From Pseudomonas fragi (GTDB lineage Bacteria > Pseudomonadota > Gammaproteobacteria > Pseudomonadales > Pseudomonadaceae): a stretch of DNA of 64,000 nt. The stretch lies in contig NZ_CP104861.1 in assembly GCF_025426255.1 (NCBI RefSeq), positions 4,216,001 through 4,280,000 of the forward strand, given 5' to 3'. The notes under the pieces are model-generated. The model saw only the letters and a list, made by a program, of their open reading frames with translations, was not told where the DNA came from and made no database searches. Position numbers and translations under genes: made by a program. The first letter of the stretch is position 1. Each line of letters begins with the position of its first letter. Below are positions 26,385 to 33,918 of the stretch, piece by piece.

Positions 26385-27209
26385 ATGCTCCGTGTTTTGA
26401 TCACCGGCTGCTCCAGCGGCATTGGCCGCGCCCTGGCCGATGCCTTCAAGGCAGCGGGTCATGAGGTCTGGGCCAGCGCTCGCAAGCCTGAGGATGTGGC
26501 CCGGTTGGCGGCAGCGGGGTTCACCGCAGTGCAACTGGACGTAAATGACCCACACGCATTGGCGCAACTGGCTGAACGCCTGGCGCACGAGGGCAGCGGG
26601 CTGGATGTGCTGATTAATAATGCCGGTTATGGCGCCATGGGCCCGTTACTCGATGGCGGCGTCGAGGGGCTGCAGCAGCAATTTGAAACCAACGTGTTTT
26701 CAGTGGTCGGTGTCACCCGCGCGCTATTTGCAGCGCTGCGCCGCAACAAGGGGCTGGTGGTCAATGTCGGCAGCGTTTCCGGTGTATTGGTGACTCCGTT
26801 TGCCGGGGCCTATTGCGCTTCAAAAGCCGCAGTACATGCATTGAGCGATGCACTGCGCATGGAACTGGCGCCTTTTGCCATCCGCGTACTGGAAGTACAG
26901 CCCGGCGCCATCGACACCAGCTTCGCGAAAAATGCCAGCGCCCAGGCCGAGCAGTTGATTGGCCAGCAATCTGCCTGGTGGCCCGTGCGCGACGGTATTC
27001 GCGCAAGAGCCAAAGCCTCGCAAGACAACCCCACAGCTGTAACAGCCTTTGCAGATGCGATACTCAAGGCCGTACAAAAAACCAGGCCACCAATGTTGTT
27101 GCGCTATGGCAATGGCAGCCGTGCCATGCCGTTACTGGCTGCGTTGGTGCCGAGTGGTTTACTGCAGAAAATCCTGATGAAGCGGTTCGGGTTGGATAAA
27201 GAACTGTGA
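26385..27209 (+). CDS. Short-chain dehydrogenase/reductase
   Basis: A 274-aa classical SDR oxidoreductase. The cofactor loop TGCSSGIG is at residues 7-14, the structural motif NNAGYG near 77-82, and the catalytic Ser (NVGSVSG) and YCASK lie near 127-146. The absence of an acidic residue after the second strand and the presence of SARK suggest NADP(H) preference. The substrate is unknown. It is probably co-transcribed with the upstream membrane protein. Confidence 0.9.
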   Translation: MLRVLITGCSSGIGRALADAFKAAGHEVWASARKPEDVARLAAAGFTAVQLDVNDPHALAQLAERLAHEGSGLDVLINNAGYGAMGPLLDGGVEGLQQQFETNVFSVVGVTRALFAALRRNKGLVVNVGSVSGVLVTPFAGAYCASKAAVHALSDALRMELAPFAIRVLEVQPGAIDTSFAKNASAQAEQLIGQQSAWWPVRDGIRARAKASQDNPTAVTAFADAILKAVQKTRPPMLLRYGNGSRAMPLLAALVPSGLLQKILMKRFGLDKEL

Positions 27210-27220
27210 CTGCAAAAAAC

Positions 27221-27244
27221 CTGTAGCCGCTGCCGAAGGCTGCA
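27221..27244. repeat. Single REP unit (CTGTAGCCGCTG family)
   Basis: CTGTAGCCGCTGCCGAAGG without a matching right arm. It lies between convergent SDR and LysR genes, two bases from the LysR stop. Confidence 0.8.
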
Positions 27245-27246
27245 GG

Positions 27247-28131
27247 TCAGCCATGGACCTTCATAAAATCGATAAACACCCGCACCTTCAGTGGCAGATG
27301 CCGGGTGTCGGGGTACAGCGCAAATACCCCCTGACGAGTAAATTGCCAGCCGGGAAGCAGATGCACCAATCGACCGGCCTGCAAATCCTCTTTAATCAGC
27401 CAGTCGGGCAAGATCGCAACGCCCTGCCCGGTCAGGGCAAAGGCAAGCAGCACCGATGAGTTGTCTGCCTTGATCCGCGCCTTGCCGGGATTGGGCTGAT
27501 AAGGCTGGGCAACACCGCTGCTCGAGTCGGTAATGTTCAACTCCCCTACCCGTCCATGCTCCAGCCAGGGTGTTTGTTCAAGGGCTTGCACGCTATTGAT
27601 GGGCGCCACGCTGGCAATAAACGCCGGTGAAGCCACGGGCAGAATCTCGAAAGTACTCAACTGCACGGCACGGTGGCTGGAGTCGAGCACACGGCCCAAG
27701 CGCAAAGCCACATCAAAACGTTCGGAGATCAGATCGGCATGGGTCGATGAGGTCGACAAGTGCACGTTGAGGTCGGGGTGCAACGCGCGAAACAGCTCCA
27801 GTGCAGGCACCACTTTGGCCAATGCATATTCCACAGTGGTGGTGATACGCAACGTGCCCTTGAGTTCCGTGTGCTCGCTTCGGGCTTCGTCAATCGCCAG
27901 CCGGGCCGCTTCCAGCATGCTCAGGCAGTGCAGATAAAAACGTTCACCCGCCTCGGTCAAGGCCAGCCGCCGGGTGTTGCGCGTCAGCAGGGTCACGCCC
28001 AGCTCAGCCTCAAGCCGCTTGATGTTGAAGCTGACCACGGCACGGGTTTGCCCCAGCAGATCCGCAGCGCCGGTAAGGGAGCCAGCTTCGACCACGGCTT
28101 TGAAAGTGTCGAATCGATCGAGACTAACCAT
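27247..28131 (-). CDS. LysR-family regulator of the adjacent MFS exporter
   Basis: A 294-aa LTTR of the CrgA/YafC-like group. The winged HTH begins MVSLDRFDTFKAVVEAGSLTGAADLLGQ and contains RAVVSFNIKRLEAELG. The effector-binding domain starts near 90 and contains HADLISERFDVALRLG. It is divergent from the MFS gene at 28241, with a perfect 23-bp palindrome between them. Confidence 0.9.
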   Translation of the reverse strand: MVSLDRFDTFKAVVEAGSLTGAADLLGQTRAVVSFNIKRLEAELGVTLLTRNTRRLALTEAGERFYLHCLSMLEAARLAIDEARSEHTELKGTLRITTTVEYALAKVVPALELFRALHPDLNVHLSTSSTHADLISERFDVALRLGRVLDSSHRAVQLSTFEILPVASPAFIASVAPINSVQALEQTPWLEHGRVGELNITDSSSGVAQPYQPNPGKARIKADNSSVLLAFALTGQGVAILPDWLIKEDLQAGRLVHLLPGWQFTRQGVFALYPDTRHLPLKVRVFIDFMKVHG

Positions 28132-28145
28132 GCTTCATCCTGCCA

Positions 28146-28168
28146 ATTGTCAAAATAATTTTGACAAT
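28146..28168. promoter_or_regulatory. Perfect 23-bp operator-like palindrome
   Basis: The arms ATTGTCAAAAT and ATTTTGACAAT are separated by a single A. The palindrome is 15 bp upstream of the LysR gene and 73 bp upstream of the MFS gene. It contains a T-N11-A LysR box and is the obvious binding site for the regulator at 27247-28131. Confidence 0.75.
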
Positions 28169-28240
28169 CTAGCAGCGAGCGGACGGTTCCTCCACAAGCA
28201 AAAGCTGCTTACTGTGCGGTCTCCGATCAAGGAGCCGACC

Positions 28241-29464
28241 ATGGCCTACCGCAACAAAATCGCGCTGGTGTATTTGCTGGGCTATGCGCTGGATCTGGTG
28301 AACATGTTCGCCGCAGCCATTGCCTACCCGCAAATCAGCCTGGAACTGCACGCATCCGTCACGCAGCTGGCCTGGATCGGCAACGCCTACATGCTCGGCC
28401 TGACGCTGATCATTTTGCCCAGCGTGTGGTTGGCAACCGTGTTTGGCGAAAAGCGATTGATCATGGCTTCACTCCTGTTGTTCAGTCTGGCGTCCTGGTG
28501 CGTGGCACAGTCGGGCTCGATAGAAGCACTGATGGGTTGGCGTTTGCTGCAGGGGCTGGCCGGCGGATTATTGATTCCGGTGGGGCAAGCCATGGTGTAT
28601 CGGCACTTTCCGGTGCGCGAGCGAGCTCGCCTGACTTCCGTAATTTTACTGGTGGCGTTGCTGGTACCCGCGCTGTCGCCGGTTTTGGGCGGCTGGGTAG
28701 TTGAGTCATGGTCATGGCGCTGGGTGTTTTACGCCAACCTGCCACTGGCAGTGCTTGCCCTGTTGCTGGCCGCACTCTGGCTTGAGGCAGAGCCCCGCCC
28801 CACTTCGCGCCCGACGCTGAATTATCGGAGTGTGGCGACAGGAGCGCTGAACATGGCGCGCTTGCTGAAAAGCCCACTGCTGCGGGTCGGGATGCTGACG
28901 TATCTGTTTATTCCCGGAATTTTTATCGGCACCCAGTTGGTGAGCATTTTGTACCTGCACCAACTGGGCTTGAGCCCTGCGCAAACCGGCGCCTTGATGC
29001 TGCCGTGGGCGCTGGCATCGGCGCTGGGCATTTGCCTGAGCCGTTATCAATTTAACCGTGTCGGGCCAAAGCCGTTGCTTTTGCTGGGCATGACGGCACA
29101 AGCCGTGGGTATTGGGTTGTTGACCCAGATTGATGGTTCAAGCTCCTGGCTGCCAATCGCGCTGTACGGGCTGATGGGATTTGGCGGCAGCCTGTGCAGC
29201 AGCACGGCGCAAAATACCGCGTTTATTGATGTCTCTGCCCAGCACATGGGCCACGCCAGCGCGCTATGGAATATCAACCGTCAGCTGAGTTTCTTGCTTG
29301 GCCCGGCATTGATGATGGCCCTGTTGGGCGCTTTGACCCTGATCACCTCGACGCCGCACGCCTATGCCCTATGCTTTGCCATCGGTTGTGCATTGACGCT
29401 GGTGCCGCTCATTCCCGTTCTGCGCCTTGATACATCCCGCGTGCTGGCTTTACTCGCACCTTAA
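28241..29464 (+). CDS. MFS transporter (drug-efflux type)
   Basis: A 407-aa major facilitator with about 12 hydrophobic segments. The first helix reads LLGYALDLVNMFAAAIAYPQIS, and the antiporter-like motif C region contains VALLVPALSPVLGGWV. It resembles drug-proton antiporters, but the substrate is unknown. AAGGAG seven bases upstream fixes the ATG; a much longer open frame from 27974 overlaps the divergent LysR gene and is not credible. A small DUF4440-like gene follows after 13 bp. Confidence 0.88.
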   Translation: MAYRNKIALVYLLGYALDLVNMFAAAIAYPQISLELHASVTQLAWIGNAYMLGLTLIILPSVWLATVFGEKRLIMASLLLFSLASWCVAQSGSIEALMGWRLLQGLAGGLLIPVGQAMVYRHFPVRERARLTSVILLVALLVPALSPVLGGWVVESWSWRWVFYANLPLAVLALLLAALWLEAEPRPTSRPTLNYRSVATGALNMARLLKSPLLRVGMLTYLFIPGIFIGTQLVSILYLHQLGLSPAQTGALMLPWALASALGICLSRYQFNRVGPKPLLLLGMTAQAVGIGLLTQIDGSSSWLPIALYGLMGFGGSLCSSTAQNTAFIDVSAQHMGHASALWNINRQLSFLLGPALMMALLGALTLITSTPHAYALCFAIGCALTLVPLIPVLRLDTSRVLALLAP

Positions 29465-29477
29465 CCTGGAGATTCCG

Positions 29478-29873
29478 ATGACTGACTACGCGAGCTACTT
29501 TGATCTGGTAAACGAAACCCACGTCGAAATTGAAGGCTGGTTTTCCGGCCTGGAGCCCGGCGTACTGCCGGTTTTGCTAGCGCGTTTTTCGCCGCAATTT
29601 TCGATGATTACCCCCGGCGGCAAAGTGCTGGATCTCGACGGGGTAGAAACACTGTTTGAACAACTGCGCGGAGCGCGCCCTGGGTTGAAAATCACCCTCA
29701 GCGAGTTCAAGGGCATTGCCTTGCACGCAGGCGGTGCGGTGGTCAGCTACCGCGAGCTGCAAGAGGAACACAACGGCAGCCGCACTGATCGCCGGGCCAC
29801 CGTGGTATTTGAAAAAACCGCCGACGGCAAGGTGCTGTGGCGGCATTTGCATGAGACATTTTGTGCGGATTGA
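29478..29873 (+). CDS. DUF4440/SnoaL-like protein
   Basis: A 131-aa NTF2-fold protein. The start DYASYFDLVNETHVEIEGWF is followed by FSPQFSMITPGGKVLDLDGVE and the C-terminal strand VLWRHLHETFCAD. Related domains bind small polar or hydrophobic ligands; none is known here. CTGGAG precedes the ATG at 29478. It probably shares a transcript with the MFS exporter. Confidence 0.84.
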   Translation: MTDYASYFDLVNETHVEIEGWFSGLEPGVLPVLLARFSPQFSMITPGGKVLDLDGVETLFEQLRGARPGLKITLSEFKGIALHAGGAVVSYRELQEEHNGSRTDRRATVVFEKTADGKVLWRHLHETFCAD

Positions 29874-29952
29874 CAGGCAACAAGCCGGTACTTGAGATCG
29901 AAGTGCAACGGTAACGGTCATGACTGTGCGTTACCGCTGCAAGGCAAGGGGA

Positions 29953-30335
29953 TCAAAAGTTGGATCGTGCTCCAGACCCTTGCCGGGGATTTGATGCTTG
30001 ATCAAATGCTGCGGCAAACAGGCGCCTGTTCATGGCGCTGTACCGACCGCTGGAAACGAGCGACTCGAGGGCTATGGGCGAATCGGTCAGTGCCGCGAAA
30101 TGCGCGTCCACAGGTAACCTGTTAATTGCCATTGAAGGCATAGAAGTCTGCGCAGGAATAACTGCATATCTGATTGCTGTATCCGTCAGTTGCGCATATT
30201 GCATCTGTGTTTGCGCTTCACTCTTCTTCATTAGCCGTGAGAATTTTACGGCCATCTGGCCCGCAAAAGAGACCACAGGATTGCGAGCGTGCTTGGCCAC
30301 TGCCCCTACCACACCAATAACATCAGCAACCCCCC
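29953..30335 (-). pseudogene. Probable frame-displaced C-terminal part of the RHS protein
   Basis: Immediately after the RHS stop (30323-30325), an open frame continues in another phase for about 127 codons (VADVIGVVGAVAKHARNPVV ... GARSNF, stop at 29953). It has no usable start codon of its own near the junction and no SD. Removing one base from the six-G tract at 30330-30335 (minus strand) would join it to the RHS frame, giving about 920 aa. It could be a phase-variable tail, a programmed frameshift, a decayed end, or a sequencing error; I cannot separate these from sequence alone. Confidence 0.5.
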
Positions 30336-32716
30336 TCCCGCCGAGCCGCCAGTACTGCCTGATCCTCAATCGGACTGTTAACTGCGCAAGTCAGAGGGCC
30401 CACTATCTCGCTTGTGATTTTCTCCCCCACTAACACGTTCAACATTCCGCACGTCAGTTCTCCTGAGTGATACAACACGCTACCCGCCGGGACTGCCGTA
30501 CCGGTTCGTGCAGCAGCAATCACATGGGCCTCGTGAGTATTGGTAAATGCAGGCCCCCGGCGCTCGATCACGTCGTTAAGTGCCACTGGAATTTGATCCC
30601 GATAATTGCGGGTAGCAGAGTCTGTAGTGTTCGAAAAATATCTGCGCACAGATCCCATGCCGGCAGCCTGTAGTGGGTGAATAGCACCCTGCTCGGCAAG
30701 TGTGTCATACGGCCGATCTTCCTTATCGACGCATGAGACCTCTATCAAGCCATCCGGATCACGGTAGACAATTGGATTATTGCGTACGGCTCGGTACTGA
30801 TTCAGTCCGTAGATAACGCCACTGGGATCAGGATTGATCCAGCGCCATCCCATCACGCAATATCGCAAACCATAATAATAAAGCCCTGTGGCATCCCGCT
30901 CCTTGGCTGAGTAACGCAAGGTTCGAAAACTCGACTCGCTTGAGTTCCCCCGCTCACTGAACGCCGTGGTTGCATATGGATGGTAAGTTTCGCGGCTGAC
31001 AATTTTGGCATTGCTATCCAGCTCCAGAGTGCAAGAACCCAAGTGATCAGCAAGGCTGTAGCACAACTGCTCACACGCCAACTGCCTGGGCAAGGGTGTT
31101 TCCCATTGCAACACCTGCACCGAAATGCGACCGGTTTGGGCAGTGATTACGCCCAGAGTTGTACCTGTAACCCTGTCAATACGCATTTCCAACCCTGGCA
31201 AGTAACGCGTTTCGCTGATCAATGTACGCGTACGGGTTTGCGTTGAACGAATCTTGCGTTGTCGCATGCCATCCGCGCCGTAGATGTAGCGCTCATTGTC
31301 GTCGAGGCCCGACTCGCGCTCTACCGGTCGGACCTCACTTAACTGATTACGTAAATCCCAACTCAATGTCCGCCCCTTGTCCAAGGCCAACAGGTTACCG
31401 CTCTGATCAAAACCTGAGGCAATTTGGGCTTCAGTCAGCGGGCGAGCGTCTTGTTCGGGCAGGCAGCGATTACTGTATTTTCCCGCCGTCAGCCTAAGCC
31501 CATGAGATTGCGCACCTTGGTGGACAGTCTCCAATAAGTTGCCACCGGCATCGTAGCGATAGGTCTGGCGATAAGTGGCCACGGCCTGCGGGTTTCTGAT
31601 CTGAGCGGGGCCTTTACTGGCAGCTCCGGCCTCCCATCCGGTAGCGCTGATCAGTTGGTAGAGACTGTCGTAGCGGTAACGGTTGATCGGTTCAATGCAC
31701 TGGTTGGCGAAGTAGCGAATCGGCAGGGCCTTGTCCTCGATACTCAAAATATTGCCCACCGGATCGTAGACGTAGTTCAAGTCCTGCAAGGCTTTATGCT
31801 GGGCAACGCTAGCACGCAAACGCAAGAGACGGTCACTACGAGGGCAATAATCGAACACGCTGACCACGCCATTACCAGCAGTCTGCTGCTGTATCTGGCC
31901 GCAGGCACTGTATTGAATACCATGGACCAGCATTTGAGGCCCTGGGGCATTTTTCAGATGCAATCTGGTCTCGTACAACTGACCGTCTACCGTGTGAGCG
32001 AACATGTTCCGGTTGCCCAGAGCATCAATCTGTTGCACCACCTCACCCATGCCGTTGTGTGCAAACAACGTGGACGCGCCACCTACCGGCTCAAGCAAGC
32101 AATCACGCTCACTCTCGCCCGATGGCCAGTGCGGTAGATTCAATGCCTGCAAAAATTGCTGCGTTTGTTCAATCACCTGCCCCGTCAATCCGAATGCATT
32201 GAAGTGACGCGTACCAGCTGGGTCATCGTGGCGGATCAATTGTCCGTACTGGTTGTGGTCGATACAGATTGGATCTACAGAGCCATAGATATAACGCTCA
32301 GTACACGATACCGGGGCATTTGACTCATGCTCAAAAATCGCCAGGGGGCGCAGCAAGGTGTCGTACTGAATATGTTGCTGACTACCTCGCCCATCCCAGC
32401 TGTGCAGGAGCTGCCCCACTTCACCCGGCAGGCTGACTCGCAGGCCTGCATCAACACTCAAGGATCTCAAGGGAATGCCTGTCAGCGTGTAAAGGTGCTC
32501 GGCATTGGCCGGTGTCGAGGCATCACTGCCATGCAGTACCCACAATCGCGGGTCCCACTGAGCCACCACTCGCCCCGCCTCGTCGAACCGGGTTCGATTG
32601 ATGCGAACCTCGGCATCTGCATCGCTGGCAGAACGGCAATAAGTGATTGAACGCACGGTCAATCGACGCGAATCAATGGTTGTTAAGGTTGGTGTGTGGC
32701 AGTGAATATTCATCAT
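30323..32716 (-). CDS. RHS-repeat / TccC-like toxin protein
   Basis: A 797-aa RHS/YD-repeat protein. The YD repeats run through most of the length (for example YDPVGNILS, YDAGGNLLE, YIYGADGMR). The RHS-associated core ends GLYYYGLRYCVMGWRWINPD, then NNPIVYRDPDGL near residue 655, after which a variable C-terminal toxin-like domain starts. The first residues MNIHCHTPTL resemble orphan TccC proteins; no PAAR or signal sequence is present, and no TcA/TcB or immunity gene is adjacent. ATG at 32716 has AAGG upstream. Base composition is AT-richer than neighbours. The C-terminal domain family is not recognised. Confidence 0.85.
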   Translation of the reverse strand: MMNIHCHTPTLTTIDSRRLTVRSITYCRSASDADAEVRINRTRFDEAGRVVAQWDPRLWVLHGSDASTPANAEHLYTLTGIPLRSLSVDAGLRVSLPGEVGQLLHSWDGRGSQQHIQYDTLLRPLAIFEHESNAPVSCTERYIYGSVDPICIDHNQYGQLIRHDDPAGTRHFNAFGLTGQVIEQTQQFLQALNLPHWPSGESERDCLLEPVGGASTLFAHNGMGEVVQQIDALGNRNMFAHTVDGQLYETRLHLKNAPGPQMLVHGIQYSACGQIQQQTAGNGVVSVFDYCPRSDRLLRLRASVAQHKALQDLNYVYDPVGNILSIEDKALPIRYFANQCIEPINRYRYDSLYQLISATGWEAGAASKGPAQIRNPQAVATYRQTYRYDAGGNLLETVHQGAQSHGLRLTAGKYSNRCLPEQDARPLTEAQIASGFDQSGNLLALDKGRTLSWDLRNQLSEVRPVERESGLDDNERYIYGADGMRQRKIRSTQTRTRTLISETRYLPGLEMRIDRVTGTTLGVITAQTGRISVQVLQWETPLPRQLACEQLCYSLADHLGSCTLELDSNAKIVSRETYHPYATTAFSERGNSSESSFRTLRYSAKERDATGLYYYGLRYCVMGWRWINPDPSGVIYGLNQYRAVRNNPIVYRDPDGLIEVSCVDKEDRPYDTLAEQGAIHPLQAAGMGSVRRYFSNTTDSATRNYRDQIPVALNDVIERRGPAFTNTHEAHVIAAARTGTAVPAGSVLYHSGELTCGMLNVLVGEKITSEIVGPLTCAVNSPIEDQAVLAARREGGC

Positions 32717-32792
32717 CAAGAGCCTTTGCAGTTCTTGATCAGAGTAGAAACGCAAACCAGCGGACTGCCTACTGTCAGAAATACCAGATTCG

Positions 32793-32831
32793 CCTGTAGC
32801 CGCTTGCGATGGGCCGCAAAGCGGCTCCAGG
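32793..32831. repeat. Short REP-like hairpin upstream of the RHS gene
   Basis: CCTGTAGCCGCTTGCGATGG followed by the imperfect arm AAGCGGCTCCAGG. It lies between the stop of the HlyD gene and the start of the RHS gene, and marks one border of the AT-richer segment. Confidence 0.75.
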
Positions 32832-32843
32832 ACTAACCCAAGG

Positions 32844-33707
32844 TCAGTCCACTTTGCCCTGCTCAACAATCACCGTACACGTAGTGCCTGCGGCCAGCAG
32901 GAAACCATCGGGGATTTCGTCGATGTGGATACGTACCGGCACCCGCTGCGCCAGGCGCACCCAGTTGAACGTCGGGTTTACGTCGGCCACCAGTTCACGG
33001 CTCTCGGGGTTGTCGCGGTCGTAGATGCCGCGCGAAATGCTTTCCACATGTCCCTTCAATACTTCGCCGCTCATCATTTGCAGGTCGGCTTTGTCGCCCA
33101 CACGGATGTGCGGCAGTTTGGTTTCTTCGAAGAAGCCATAAACCCAGAACGAATCCTTGTCGATCACGGCCATTTTCGGATCGCCCACCCGCGCATAGTC
33201 GCCACGGTGCACGTTGAGGTTGGTGACGTAGCCGTCAACGGTAGCCAGCACTTTGGTGCGTTTGAGGTTGAGCTGCGCCGCGTCAAGCTGAGCCAGCGCG
33301 TGCTGGTAGTCAGCCAGGGCCGAGTCGGCGATGTTGCTGGCGTCGTCACGGTTTTCGCGGGAGATCACCAGGCTGTCCATGTCCGCCCGGCGATGGGCGT
33401 TGACCTTGCGCATCTCCCAGGTGGCCTTGCGGGACGCCACCAGCGATTGCGCTTGCTTGACCACGATTTGGTAATGCTCAGGGTCGATTTCCAGCAGTAC
33501 GTCACCCTTTTTTACCAACTGGTTGTCTTTGACCGGCACGCCTGTCACGTAGCCGTTAACGTCGGCCGCAACGTTGATGATATCGGCCCGCACCCGTCCA
33601 TCACGGGTCCACGGGGTGTTCATGTAATGCTCCCAGAGGGTGCGGCCGATCCATATCGCAAGGGCCAGAACCAGCAAGGTGGCGAGCAGGCTGAAAAACT
33701 TTTTCAT
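32844..33707 (-). CDS. Efflux periplasmic adaptor, AaeA-like (HlyD family)
   Basis: A 287-aa membrane-fusion subunit of an aromatic-carboxylic-acid efflux pump. The N-terminal anchor is KKFFSLLATLLVLALAIWIG. The conserved AaeA segment MNTPWTRDGRVRADIINVAADVNGYV follows near residues 29-54, then a hairpin and the beta-barrel (ATVDGYVTNLNVHRGDYARVG). ATG at 33707 is chosen; the longer frame starts in the DUF1656 gene. It is the last gene of OMF-AaeB-AaeX-AaeA. Confidence 0.92.
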   Translation of the reverse strand: MKKFFSLLATLLVLALAIWIGRTLWEHYMNTPWTRDGRVRADIINVAADVNGYVTGVPVKDNQLVKKGDVLLEIDPEHYQIVVKQAQSLVASRKATWEMRKVNAHRRADMDSLVISRENRDDASNIADSALADYQHALAQLDAAQLNLKRTKVLATVDGYVTNLNVHRGDYARVGDPKMAVIDKDSFWVYGFFEETKLPHIRVGDKADLQMMSGEVLKGHVESISRGIYDRDNPESRELVADVNPTFNWVRLAQRVPVRIHIDEIPDGFLLAAGTTCTVIVEQGKVD

Positions 33708-33717
33708 CGGATCGGTC

Positions 33718-33918
33718 TCAACGGTAAACAGTGAGCGCCATGGCGCCAAAAAGACAGGCAAACAGGCTCAGGCGCAACAGCGCCGGATGCCAGAAGAAGC
33801 GGTACAGGTCGTAGCCGGAAAACAGTCGGTCAAAGCCCCATGCCAACCCCGCCGCGATAAAAAACATCAGGGTCATGGTGGGCATGTAGACGCCGTGGAA
33901 GGCGATTTCACGAGGCAT
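33718..33918 (-). CDS. DUF1656 small membrane protein, AaeX-like
   Basis: A 66-aa protein with two hydrophobic helices and the DUF1656 opening MPREIAFHGVYMPTM. These small proteins accompany AaeA/AaeB pumps; their exact role is unknown. The start lies within the last 11 bp of the AaeB-like gene, which indicates translational coupling. Confidence 0.9.
   Translation of the reverse strand: MPREIAFHGVYMPTMTLMFFIAAGLAWGFDRLFSGYDLYRFFWHPALLRLSLFACLFGAMALTVYR

Noticed and set aside
29953..30369. Independent immunity gene downstream of the RHS toxin
   Set aside because: The only upstream start is a TTG without SD inside the RHS gene, and the sequence reads better as a frame-shifted tail; kept as a low-confidence remnant.
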